DNA from: JBNJGT01 sp964473285
GTDB taxonomy: Archaea; Nanobdellota; Nanobdellia; Woesearchaeales; JACJVW01
Length of the DNA: 64,000 nt
Direction of reading: 5' to 3'
Assembly (NCBI GenBank): GCA_964473285.1
Contig: CAYYOI010000001.1
Coordinates: forward strand, 1-64,000
Position numbers and translations under genes: made by a program. Below are positions 45,801 through 52,136 of this stretch, piece after piece. The stretch's first letter is position 1, and each line of letters starts with the position of its first letter. The notes below the pieces were generated by a model. That model saw only the letters and a program-made list of their open reading frames with translations, had not been told where the DNA came from and did no database searches.

Positions 45801-46569
45801 TACTTATGTAAGGTCTTTTTTCATTTGGGCTGAATTGTTTTTTATACTTACTTTCTTCATATTTGTTATTTGGTGTGTTTTCTGTTTTTCTTGCAATAAA
45901 CCTAACTACTTTGTTGTGTTTTAGGTAAGGATATATGATTCTACCTTTAAAAATAGGAATTATTGTATCTTGATATGCTGTAAAAAGTCCTGTTTTTAGT
46001 ATATCTTCTCTTTGGTACTTGTTCAACAAATATGGGATTATTCTATTTTCCGTATCTGCATAGCCTATTAGAAGTCTATCAACTGTTTCATCAGTAAACC
46101 CTCTGATTCCTTTTTCAAACTCACGAATTGTATTACTTTTTATTTTATATTCATCAATATGTTTATGATAGAACTCTGCTATGTCTTTTTGAATATTAAA
46201 AACAAGCATTTCTTCTTCTTTTTCTTTTTTTAGTTCAGCAATCTTTTCCTTGCTTAGTTTTTTGAGTGGAACACCTGTCTTTTCAGATAATATGTTTAAA
46301 GCTGTTGGGAAATCACAATTCTCACTAATCATGACAAGGTCAAAAATATCTCCTCCTTTACTTGCAGGACATCCTGCACTAAAACAAATAAAGCCTTGAT
46401 TGTCATAAGAAATGAAGCTATTTTTGTTCTTACTATTGTGAAACTTACACTCTCCTTGATATCGATCACCTAAGTGTTTCAGATGTATTCCATAATCTGA
46501 AGCAAGATCTGAAATCTTTATCTTACTCTTGATTTCATTCTTTATCACTTCAAAATCAAAAGATTCCAT
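42871..46569 (-). CDS. DnaG-type primase fused to an MCM helicase
   Basis: The element's replication protein, 1232 residues. Residues 20-100 are a CHC2 primase zinc finger (Cys41-x2-His44, Cys62, Cys67). Residues 105-270 match the DnaG catalytic core (IREFEKGIRGFTDETVDRLL, then GRIIYPYLKHNKVVRFIARK). A Toprim domain follows with Glu279 (ITEGVTD) and an acidic DNED motif at 325-328. A Pro/Leu/Asn tandem-repeat linker is at about 493-512, then a winged helix. From about 610 on it is MCM: N-terminal OB region, zinc knuckles (CPSCG, then CACGRKG, near 730-755), Walker A GGWGLGKSH near 911-919, Walker B FIDEVDK near 975-981, arginine motif FDRFDLIL, and the C-terminal RLTEASAKLRLAE helix. The Walker A is the plain P-loop form rather than the usual GDPGxAKS of MCM. 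It is translated from a TGATG overlap with the Sm-like gene. Confidence 0.9.
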   Translation of the reverse strand: MESFDFEVIKNEIKSKIKISDLASDYGIHLKHLGDRYQGECKFHNSKNKNSFISYDNQGFICFSAGCPASKGGDIFDLVMISENCDFPTALNILSEKTGVPLKKLSKEKIAELKKEKEEEMLVFNIQKDIAEFYHKHIDEYKIKSNTIREFEKGIRGFTDETVDRLLIGYADTENRIIPYLLNKYQREDILKTGLFTAYQDTIIPIFKGRIIYPYLKHNKVVRFIARKTENTPNNKYEESKYKKQFSPNEKRPYISKVVENKYFYGEDTLNKDYTIITEGVTDCISLIQSGFSSISPVTVQFRKKDHAKLLQLVKNLKKVYIINDNEDNKAGEEGALETAKFLFTNKVTNIRLCELPKEENKDKIDINEYVAKKSVDEAKELVNQLLTNSKHLIDLLIERIPSDPIEKTSKIKEILDLLVYADELTSQSYIQNIHEKTKIEKIEIEKIFKEKKYVLKSKNGYLGYPDVSNRANSEDRTGNMQVTHKLKHTYPLTNLPNLPNLPNLPNLPNLPTKEKILLCLYESELSISDISKKLNLPLNTISRAIERKRNGRSTGLSSEELIEIKSQGVNNVDIWGLTNEGEKEVNIIISDLKQKEEQEQKTKYKHYEIGERINLIKEFLEENNLLYNGKKEDSVIINFKDFYRYSPELADALLDNPEEMLKIFQMSVELIDKERKDIPFRFSDLPNSSELFIGNIRTKHIGKLCYIDGTIRQKSDVRPQTTSAKFECPSCGNIINVLQLDKKFKEPSMCACGRKGKFHLINKEMIDVQSLIIEDISSNTNLIEVKKIHALIRGNLCNDQIILQAGNRVRSIGIIKEDPIFSRTGQRLTKSEIILDINNIYPIDDRRINLSIKDTEDIFSFSKNNDVLTNLSNIFAPHVEGNIHIKKALLLQLVTNENINKNINTRKSLNIYIFGGWGLGKSHLALEACDIAPKSVFVESTKSSAVGITASVVRDEFLGGWALDAGAVVLAGQGLCFIDEVDKAKEDDIDKLGEPLEKKTVTISKANIQQQMKAPAKILCAGNIKEERDRVDHKSLGINKHIFDRFDLILKAEKPQDDKIISKILDNYKGENIGNKDFLRKYIYYVLNKHELKPTPEDVENSIRQFCKNQRSFIEHNHIQSFSRFILSVIRLTEASAKLRLAEKPSLLDVNEAKALILRCINDRGFAIIEEECVFDFSDIINKNDPGDGTPFEVIVEKSQMNEEEVEREISRLSKIGKIFEPKHGKWKVLK
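45032..45085 (-). repeat. 9-base tandem repeat in the primase-MCM linker
   Basis: Six units of GGGTAAGTT-type sequence (plus strand) encode repeated Asn-Leu-Pro in the linker between the primase and helicase halves. The run is in frame, so units can be gained or lost without breaking the protein. Confidence 0.92.
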
Positions 46570-46769
46570 CAGAACTCACCTCTAATAGGATTTATAGTTA
46601 AGATTCCAGAAATAGATATGAGAATTTCTTGATCGAATTTATCTTTAATTGTTATTGACTCTTCAGAAATACTAATGATCATGCCAGTGTATCTGATCCT
46701 TGCATCTGGTTTTAGAAAGATTTTGACCTTAGTTCTTTCATTCATGTATTGTTTAAGTGTTTCTTTCAT
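46569..46769 (-). CDS. small Sm-like (Lsm/Hfq-fold) protein
   Basis: A 66-residue protein. After a short helix (LKQYMNERTKVKIFL) it has the five-strand pattern of an Sm fold: a Gly-containing second strand (IRYTGMIISISE), a third strand (SITIKDKFD) and a final pair (ILISISGILTINP), close to the minimal Sm1/Sm2 layout of Hfq-type proteins. The usual RNA-binding residues are not obvious. Its stop overlaps the primase-MCM ATG (TGATG), so it is made with the replication protein. RNA or ssDNA binding is a guess. Confidence 0.55.
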   Translation of the reverse strand: MKETLKQYMNERTKVKIFLKPDARIRYTGMIISISEESITIKDKFDQEILISISGILTINPIRGEF

Positions 46770-46799
46770 TCTTTCAATCGCCCCTTTTCAAATTGTTGT

Positions 46800-47027
46800 T
46801 TAACTTCCTAATGTTCTCAATCTATACTGATTGAGGTTGTGCTTGAAAGTTGCAGTCAGAGTATCTAATTCTCTAAGTAGCATACTTAAGCGTTCAAAAT
46901 CATCGAATTTAGTGTGATCGCTTGTATTCTGCATTCTCCAAAGTAGTTTTCTCATCTCCTCATGCTTGTTTTTGCATGCGGTCGAGTAGTACCTGGATGC
47001 ATCGTTATGATCTCTGAATTCTTTCAT
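46800..47027 (-). CDS. small helical element protein, unknown
   Basis: A 75-residue, mostly helical protein (KHEEMRKLLWRMQNTSDHTK, then RLSMLLRELDTLTATFKHNL) that could form a helical hairpin or coiled-coil dimer. No family recognised. It lies between the zinc-finger gene and the Sm-like gene in the leftward operon, 30 bases before the latter. Confidence 0.5.
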   Translation of the reverse strand: MKEFRDHNDASRYYSTACKNKHEEMRKLLWRMQNTSDHTKFDDFERLSMLLRELDTLTATFKHNLNQYRLRTLGS

Positions 47028-47141
47028 TTTGATTTCTCTTTGATTTGATTAAATGGAGATTTGCCTGGAAATGAGGATTGCAACCCCAGGTAATCTCCAA
47101 ATAACAACAAAAACAATGAAAATGAGTTTTGCCTACAATGG

Positions 47142-47312
47142 CTATTTTCTCACGACACCTTTGAGCCAATTCTTTGCAGTTCTGTTTGATTCTGGTCGAT
47201 TTTCTATGTCCCAGTGCCTCTTCCTACAAAGATCGCTACAAAATCTTGCAGAAGCGTAATAATGCTCTGATATTTTTCCTCCACAAAACCTGCATTTGTT
47301 AATGTTTGTCAA
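47142..47312 (-). CDS. small zinc-finger protein (TTG start)
   Basis: A 56-residue protein found by reading the minus strand. It has four spaced cysteines, CRFCGGK then FCSDLC, in the pattern of a small zinc finger for damaged or cut DNA or proteins, followed by basic and aromatic residues (RKRHWDIENR). The start is TTG; a GGAGGT ribosome site lies seven bases before it, inside the end of the AbrB-like gene, whose stop is one base away. It ends in TAG. The opposite-strand frame here (47053-47259) lacks a ribosome site and protein-like composition. Confidence 0.6.
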   Translation of the reverse strand: MTNINKCRFCGGKISEHYYASARFCSDLCRKRHWDIENRPESNRTAKNWLKGVVRK

Positions 47313-47313
47313 A

Positions 47314-47454
47314 TTATTTGACCTCCAATACTAATTTTGATCCTGATCTTTGGATGATCACACTCCTAGCATCACCCACCCAATCCAAAGGTAATTTTAC
47401 GAATTTTGAATAACTACCGATTGTTTGGATTTTCTCGATAATTTCTTCATTCAT
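47314..47454 (-). CDS. AbrB/SpoVT-like small DNA-binding protein
   Basis: A 46-residue protein. The segment SYSKFVKLPLDWVGDARSVI followed by a Gly-turn and LVLEV matches the swapped-hairpin fold of AbrB/SpoVT regulators (strand, Leu-Pro-x-x-Trp helix, strand, strand). Such proteins act as transcription regulators or antitoxins on plasmids. Its ATG lies eight bases inside the end of the upstream ribbon-helix-helix gene (ATGAATGA), and the zinc-finger gene starts one base after its stop. Confidence 0.6.
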   Translation of the reverse strand: MNEEIIEKIQTIGSYSKFVKLPLDWVGDARSVIIQRSGSKLVLEVK

Positions 47455-47650
47455 GATTTGCAACCTCTTTTCTTTCGAGCAAATCTTTAATCTCGTTTAA
47501 TCTTTGAATTACCAGGAGTTGATTGTCTAGAAGCCTTGATCTGGAAAAATCTGAGACTGAACCATATCCGAGCATACCAGCTATTTGCTCAATTTTTTCC
47601 TTTTCTTCTTTGCTCACTCGAATCCGAATGAGATGATTTTTAGGCTTCAT
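47447..47650 (-). CDS. ribbon-helix-helix protein, MobC-like
   Basis: A 67-residue protein. The N-terminal strand (HLIRIRVSKEEKEKIEQIAG) followed by a helix, a turn (GYGSVSDFSRSRLLD) and a helical tail is the ribbon-helix-helix layout seen in plasmid copy-control and mobilisation proteins such as MobC. No relaxase gene was found in the window, so regulation is more likely than conjugation. The start overlaps the preceding regulator gene by 11 bases. Confidence 0.65.
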   Translation of the reverse strand: MKPKNHLIRIRVSKEEKEKIEQIAGMLGYGSVSDFSRSRLLDNQLLVIQRLNEIKDLLERKEVANHE

Positions 47651-47783
47651 TTTGGCTCAAGTATCGTGTTAGGGCTTGACGACAGATTGTAGCTTGAGAG
47701 GTAAGACTAGCTTTTGCTAAAAGCTCTAATTTTTCTTTACAATTCTCATCAACTACAAACGTAATCACACGATTTTTATTCAT
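47640..47783 (-). CDS. ribbon-helix-helix (CopG-type) repressor
   Basis: A 47-residue protein (MNKNRVITFVVDENCKEKLE...) with one beta-strand and two helices, the CopG/Arc fold; the second helix carries SQATICRQALTRYL. The longer frame to 47861 is rejected because a TATA box (47806-47813) sits 30 bases before this ATG. It heads the leftward replication operon and is divergent from the next gene, the usual place for the copy-control repressor of a plasmid. Confidence 0.65.
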   Translation of the reverse strand: MNKNRVITFVVDENCKEKLELLAKASLTSQATICRQALTRYLSQNEA

Positions 47784-47805
47784 AATAAATAATTTCGAAT
47801 AAGAG

Positions 47806-47813
47806 CATATAAA
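47806..47813 (-). promoter_or_regulatory. TATA box of the element replication operon
   Basis: TTTATATG on the minus strand ends 23 bases before the ATG at 47783. Together with the opposite box at 47918 it makes a divergent promoter region (47784-47947), where the two ribbon-helix-helix proteins could bind. Confidence 0.6.
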
Positions 47814-47917
47814 AAAATCGAGAAGAGAAAAAATAGATAGAACAAAAATACTCCAAACCATTTCATAGAAAAAATATTATTCAGAAATTACTTAAATCTT
47901 ACAAAATATTACAAACA

Positions 47918-47925
47918 TTTATATA
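47918..47925 (+). promoter_or_regulatory. TATA box of the divergent element gene
   Basis: TTTATATA is 30 bases before the ATG at 47948 and marks a leaderless transcript away from the replication operon. Confidence 0.65.
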
Positions 47926-47947
47926 TGGGTGTATATCTAAACTAATT

Positions 47948-48565
47948 ATGAAAGATAAATACTTACCTTTACTTAGTATAGATGTTGCAATTATGTGTGG
48001 TGTTCTATCTTCTATAAATTCATCAGTATCTTCAGCCGGATGTAAAAGAGCAACTGTGATAAAATGGCTTCAGGAAGATGAAAATTTTAAATCTGTTTAT
48101 CTTGATAGCAAAAAAACGAGACAGTCGCAAAAGAAAATTAAAGATGACTCATTTAGAGTGTATCTTTATGATAAAATAAATGCCTTTATCAAAAATAATA
48201 AGGAATACTTTGAATTTCTTGACGATCAAATTCTTCCTAATTACCAAAATCTTTATGCAATATGTTTTGAAGATAAAAGAAAAAAAACTAAGAAAACAAT
48301 TGAGGAGTTGGAGAAACCAATTAGAGAACGGATGATAAAACTTTTGGAAAAACAGTTTGGTAACGAAGAACTAAGAAAAAAAGGCGAACTAAAATATTAT
48401 TCAAATAAACAAAATAAAGATTTTAACAACTACATATCATTTATAGACCGACAAAAATGTATTAGAAACTTAAAGAAGCTTAGACTACTTCATGTGAAGG
48501 ATCAAGAAGGGGTGGAGATAATAAAACAGACAATCAAGCTATTATCACCCAAACAGACAAAATAA
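47948..48565 (+). CDS. element protein of unknown function
   Basis: A 205-residue, Lys-rich helical protein with no family that I recognise. Residues 15-45 (SSINSSVSSAGCKRATVIKW) could include a helix-turn-helix, and the rest is long helices. It is transcribed divergently from the repressor gene and is the last gene before the right junction, a position where plasmid elements often carry a control or stability gene. The 228 bases after it (48566-48793) contain no supported gene, only the promoter of the permease. Confidence 0.6.
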   Translation: MKDKYLPLLSIDVAIMCGVLSSINSSVSSAGCKRATVIKWLQEDENFKSVYLDSKKTRQSQKKIKDDSFRVYLYDKINAFIKNNKEYFEFLDDQILPNYQNLYAICFEDKRKKTKKTIEELEKPIRERMIKLLEKQFGNEELRKKGELKYYSNKQNKDFNNYISFIDRQKCIRNLKKLRLLHVKDQEGVEIIKQTIKLLSPKQTK

Positions 48566-48766
48566 AGGTAAATTTATTCCGGGTGTTCAACTAAACAAAG
48601 AAAATTATATAAAGAACCTACCACATAACAAAAAATAAGCATCCAAACAGAATACTGGTTTGGTGTCTTGATAACGTTCCGGGAATGCATTAAATTTTCG
48701 GCATGTGTTTATAAAAAAACCTTTCAGAATTGATCGGAAATCTTTCGAACGAGAAGGCGTGAAACT

Positions 48767-48774
48767 TATAAATT
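48767..48774 (+). promoter_or_regulatory. TATA box of the TctA-like permease gene
   Basis: TTATAAAT is 27 bases before the ATG at 48794. If the crossover is in the first codons, this promoter was brought in by the element. Confidence 0.6.
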
Positions 48775-48793
48775 TCGAGGATATAAGCGTTTT

Positions 48794-49975
48794 ATGTTCT
48801 TTGAAATTTTACTGGCAATCATCATCGGGGTGAATGCCGGGATAATCACAGGTCTTACACCGGGTATTCATGTGAACCTGGTTGCAATTGTCTTGGTAGG
48901 GATGGTCCCAACACTTGGATTAGTTCCAGTAAATGCAGCAATGATAATCATCAGCTGCGCACTTACTCATACATTTATCGATTCAATCCCGTCAATCTAC
49001 CTGGGAGCGCCTGATGCAGACCAGGCACTAGGTGCGTTGCCAGGCCACAGGCTTCTTTTACAAGGGCTGGGACACCATGCAGTGCTTTGCACAATATATG
49101 GAAGCTTATCTACCCTTATATTATCAGTTTTATTCTTTCCTTTCTTTGTCCAGAGTATGAGATTCATCTATCCTATAATTGAAGAACATATAGAATACAT
49201 ACTGATGGCAGTTCTTGTTTTCATGGTCATGCGGGAGAAACATAAGATAAAGGTAATCAGCCTGATACTTGCTGCAGGACTTACAGGGATGCTGGTCTTT
49301 GAGCTGCCGCTTGCAAATCCTTTGTTCCACATGCTAAGTGGGCTTTTCGGGGTAAGCATACTTGCTGTGAGCCTGGCAGAAAAGGCAAAGATACCTTTGC
49401 AGTCAGAGGAGGAATTTTATCTTGAGAAAGGGAAAAAGGCTGTAACTGCTGCAACAGGTGTGGGTTTCTGCGCTGCATTTCTTCCAGGCCTTGGTTCAAG
49501 CCAGGCGGCAATAATGGCACAGAACATAGTAGGGGATATTGGGGACAAAGGTTTTTTGACTTTGGTTGGAGGGATAAACACAGCCAACATGGTCCTATCA
49601 CTCTCCTCTGCTTATGTACTTGACAAGGCCAGAAACGGAGCGATAATAGGTGTGAGAGAATTGATAGGACAGGTCTCCTTTGAATACCTGTTATTATTCC
49701 TTTCCGTAATTCTTATTGTTGGGGGAATGGCTGCTATACTTGCTTCATACTTATCAAAGGTTTTCTCTTATCTAATACAGAAAATAGATTATGCTACTGT
49801 TGTTATAGGTGTGATCACTATAATCTTAACATTATCATGGTGGTTTGATGGCCTATTGGGACTGATTGTGCTTTTGCATGGAACTGCATTAGGAATTCTT
49901 GCAACAAAAGAAGAAATAGGGAAGCATCACCTTATGGGATGCCTCCTTATACCTGTAATATTCTATTTATCATGA
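48794..49975 (+). CDS. TctA-like multi-spanning permease (archaeal DUF112-type)
   Basis: A 393-residue membrane protein with about ten helices. The pattern ITGLTPGIHVN near residues 18-28 and its weaker repeat in the second half (AFLPGLGSSQAAIMAQNIVG, residues 231-250) is the internally duplicated Gly-Pro-Gly signature of the TctA family, which includes tricarboxylate permeases and archaeal proteins of unknown substrate. No solute-binding protein or small TctB subunit is adjacent, so it may act alone. The first 20 codons and the promoter appear to come from the integrated element; the body is host sequence. Its end overlaps the following glycosyltransferase gene tail to tail by 13 bases. Confidence 0.85.
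   Translation: MFFEILLAIIIGVNAGIITGLTPGIHVNLVAIVLVGMVPTLGLVPVNAAMIIISCALTHTFIDSIPSIYLGAPDADQALGALPGHRLLLQGLGHHAVLCTIYGSLSTLILSVLFFPFFVQSMRFIYPIIEEHIEYILMAVLVFMVMREKHKIKVISLILAAGLTGMLVFELPLANPLFHMLSGLFGVSILAVSLAEKAKIPLQSEEEFYLEKGKKAVTAATGVGFCAAFLPGLGSSQAAIMAQNIVGDIGDKGFLTLVGGINTANMVLSLSSAYVLDKARNGAIIGVRELIGQVSFEYLLLFLSVILIVGGMAAILASYLSKVFSYLIQKIDYATVVIGVITIILTLSWWFDGLLGLIVLLHGTALGILATKEEIGKHHLMGCLLIPVIFYLS
48839..48853 (+). repeat. attR-like site at the right end of the element
   Basis: GGGATAATCACAGGT is the partner of GGGGTAATTACAGGT at 33219-33233 (13 of 15 identical). It encodes the Gly-Ile-Ile-Thr-Gly of the permease, so the reading frame is kept after integration. Confidence 0.5.
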
Positions 49976-51197
49976 ATAAGATCATCTGCTTTGATTTGAT
50001 TGAAATCAGAAAAATCTTGTGGATCCTTTTTCCTGATACTATCAGGGATATTGGAAAGAAGACTTTTCCAGCTGGATTCATCAAGACCGTCCACTAAACT
50101 GCTGAATGAATCTCCCTCTTCATTCCTGTGGCAGTAATGCTTATACATCCTTGATACTGCCTTTAGCATTGCAAGATAGGCATCCTTATTTGTCTCATCA
50201 GATACAGTCTTAGTTGTCGAAAGAGATTCACTGTCTATCCAGGCTACTGGTACTTTTGCTATGCATTCACTACGAATATGCTGGGCCTTTAGCATGAGTT
50301 CCAAGTCGAAAGCAAATTTTTTTTCTATCGTATCCTGAATAATATCAGTTGCAATATCGGCTTTAAATGCCTTAAATCCGCATTGAGAATCAGTTATGTA
50401 TCCTATCTCAGGAAGCATCCTTTTCCATAGATATATGAAAAGCTTACCTCGGTCATTTCTTTTTCCCTGTTTGAGAACTACAGAATCATATTCCCTTCTT
50501 GATCCAATTGCCACATGGAAATTGTTATTATAGAACTTATCAACCAACAACCCAGTCTGTCCAAGATCGGTTGACAAGTCTGCATCAGTATATATTAGAT
50601 AGTGATTCTCCTTTCTTTTTTGTAAGGCATACCACATGCCATAATGAATAGATCCCCCTTTATTGCTCTCATTGGTTCCAGCGAGGGTTTCGGTTGTGGG
50701 TTTTTTTCTCTTATAGCTTCTTCAAGATATAATACCTTAATGTTATCATAGCCCTTTTGATCAATAATCTTTTGGGCTAAACTCCCACTGCCTCTTGGAC
50801 AGCCATCATCTACCATAAGCAATTCCCATTGAACTTTATTATTTGAGTCAAATAGCCATTTTAACTGGTCATTTTTTACATTGATAAAATCTTCCCCATC
50901 AGGATGCTCTTGCTTGCTTTTCATCCTGACATCCTCATGATACATGGCATGGATTACTGAGACGTGTATAGGGTTATCAATTCGTTTTATTTTCTCCTTG
51001 GATTCTGCAAGTTTCATAGCAACATGAAAGAATAATGGGAAACCCTGATTATTAACATACTGTTTTATATCTGCTAAGGAATCAGTTTCAAGTATGTAAT
51101 CCGCAAGTTTTCTTATGTTTGTCAATGTTGGTTCACAATGTATCATAGAGTCACTTGAACCTTTGTAGAATTCCTTTGCCCTTATATCCTCGACCAA
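49963..51197 (-). pseudogene. family 2 glycosyltransferase broken by a frameshift
   Basis: Two overlapping frames make one GT-A-type glycosyltransferase. The first (51197 to 50595) has the nucleotide-sugar part WELLMVDDGCPRGSG; the second (50637 to 49963) has the catalytic DxD motif YTDADLS, then GSRREYD and FAFDLELMLKA. Reading in the second frame upstream gives a continuous link (KPTTETLAGTNESNKGGSIH), so the break lies in a run of seven T on the plus strand at 50701-50707; eight would restore about 411 residues. The start codon is probably TTG at 51197, after a TATA-like box near 51211-51222. The product would likely make a glycan at the membrane. It may be a true pseudogene, a phase-variable gene or an assembly error. 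Confidence 0.8.
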
Positions 51198-51360
51198 TTA
51201 AGTCGTTGAGCTATAAAATATATTGGCTTCAAACATAATTCTAGATTGTGAAAGAGTAGTTTATAAAACTATCTCATTAAATAACAAATTCGATTATTAA
51301 TTGACCCACCAGTTCTAGAATAGGTATTAGAGATGTATTGTTCGGATTTGTCAAAGGTTA

Positions 51361-51395
51361 TTTTCAAAAAAAAATAGAAAAGCATCATATGATGC
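51361..51395 (-). terminator. hairpin plus T-run terminator
   Basis: On the minus strand a perfect palindrome GCATCATATGATGC (51382-51395) is followed by TTTTCTATTTTTTTTT. It lies after the stop of the 113-residue Lys/Ala-rich gene. The 220-base gap 51198-51417 otherwise holds only the promoter of the glycosyltransferase. Confidence 0.55.
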
Positions 51396-51417
51396 CTTCT
51401 TATACATTTTGTTGTAA

Positions 51418-51759
51418 TTATCTTTTCTTCCTTCGGAAGATAGATGTAAGTGTTGCACCGAATGCTGCGCCAACACCTGCTGCAACAAGTGCTGCCCTTT
51501 CAGGATTCTTCTTGACATTAGCTCTTGCTTTCTTCAGCTCTTCGTTTGTCTTCTCTTTTAGTTTTTGCATCTCTTTTTTAGCCTTTTCCTGAGCTTTAGC
51601 TATCTCTTTTCTTGCTTTTTCCTGAGCAGCCTGTACCCTTTTCTTTTCTGCTTCAGTCTTGCTAGCTTTCTTTGTTGCGGTTTTCTTAGTTGCCGCTTTC
51701 TTTGTTGCAGTTTTTTTGGTTTTAGCCTTTGGGCTAACTTTTGTTTTTTTTGCTACCAT
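51418..51759 (-). CDS. Lys/Ala-rich H1-like protein with a C-terminal DUF883-like anchor
   Basis: A 113-residue very basic protein. Residues 3-33 repeat KKTATKKA-type units, as in histone H1 tails; residues 34-85 are a charged helix (EKARKEIAKAQEKAKKEMQK); the C-terminus ENP-type segment KKNPERAALVAAGVGAAFGA followed by basic residues resembles the glycine-zipper anchor of DUF883/ElaB-YqjD proteins, which bind ribosomes at the membrane in bacteria. So it might tie nucleic acid or ribosomes to the membrane (inference). A GAGGTGA ribosome site precedes the ATG. A two-helix membrane protein is encoded just upstream, with a four-base gap. Confidence 0.7.
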   Translation of the reverse strand: MVAKKTKVSPKAKTKKTATKKAATKKTATKKASKTEAEKKRVQAAQEKARKEIAKAQEKAKKEMQKLKEKTNEELKKARANVKKNPERAALVAAGVGAAFGATLTSIFRRKKR

Positions 51760-51763
51760 AAAA

Positions 51764-52084
51764 TCACCTCGATTTTTGTTTGAACAACAGCACTGCTACC
51801 AGTGCCAGTAATCCAATAAACATGAATGACCAACCAAGGGTCAGGATTGTATAATCTGAAAGCAACAATACGAATGCAATAAGGATGAATATTGTTGCAA
51901 CAGTGAAGATCGTACCTGCATATAAGGTATTCAGAATCCTGTCTTCAGTGTCAAATATTGCCTGGCGAACCTGAGCAACAAAATCCTGCATCGAGTCCTT
52001 GAAAAGATTCAGGACAATCCCTGACCAGAAATCATGCTTTTCTTCTTTGGCTTTCTTTGCCATTTGTATAATCTTATTTCCCAT
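51764..52084 (-). CDS. small two-helix membrane protein (holin/phage-superfamily-III-like topology)
   Basis: A protein of about 106 residues: an N-terminal amphipathic part (residues 1-55, with DFVAQVRQAIFDTEDRILNT) and two transmembrane helices (about 58-82 and 86-102) joined by a tight turn, with a basic end. This is similar to the proteins often found next to DUF883 proteins and sometimes named holin-like (DUF1469 type). In-frame ATGs exist at 52102, 52084 and 52063; the TATA-like TTTATTTAAG at 52106-52115 favours 52084, while TTTATAAAT at 52086-52094 would favour 52063. It precedes the H1-like gene by four bases, so the two form an operon. Confidence 0.65.
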   Translation of the reverse strand: MGNKIIQMAKKAKEEKHDFWSGIVLNLFKDSMQDFVAQVRQAIFDTEDRILNTLYAGTIFTVATIFILIAFVLLLSDYTILTLGWSFMFIGLLALVAVLLFKQKSR

Positions 52085-52136
52085 ATTTATAAACATTTTC
52101 ATTAAGCTTAAATAAAATCCATGAATCTAAGGTATT

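Larger units (their letters stand above)
33230..48850. mobile_element. integrated plasmid-like element, about 15.6 kb
   Basis: The element is bounded by two versions of the first 20 codons of a TctA-like permease gene. It carries a tyrosine recombinase at its left end, a primase-MCM replication protein, two ribbon-helix-helix regulators, an AbrB-like protein, a serine recombinase, small zinc proteins and one large surface protein. Its coding is visibly more AT-rich than the flanks and uses more GGAGG-type ribosome sites. No capsid, portal, terminase or viral packaging ATPase was recognised, so an integrative plasmid is favoured over a provirus. Boundaries are accurate to about 15 bases if the crossover lies in the shared ACAGGT. 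Confidence 0.8.

Noticed and set aside
47053..47259. 68-residue plus-strand frame
   Set aside because: Low-complexity product with no ribosome site, opposite a minus-strand zinc-finger gene with a good GGAGGT site.
33230..48850. Provirus
   Set aside because: No capsid, portal, terminase, tail or packaging ATPase was recognised; the gene set is that of a plasmid.
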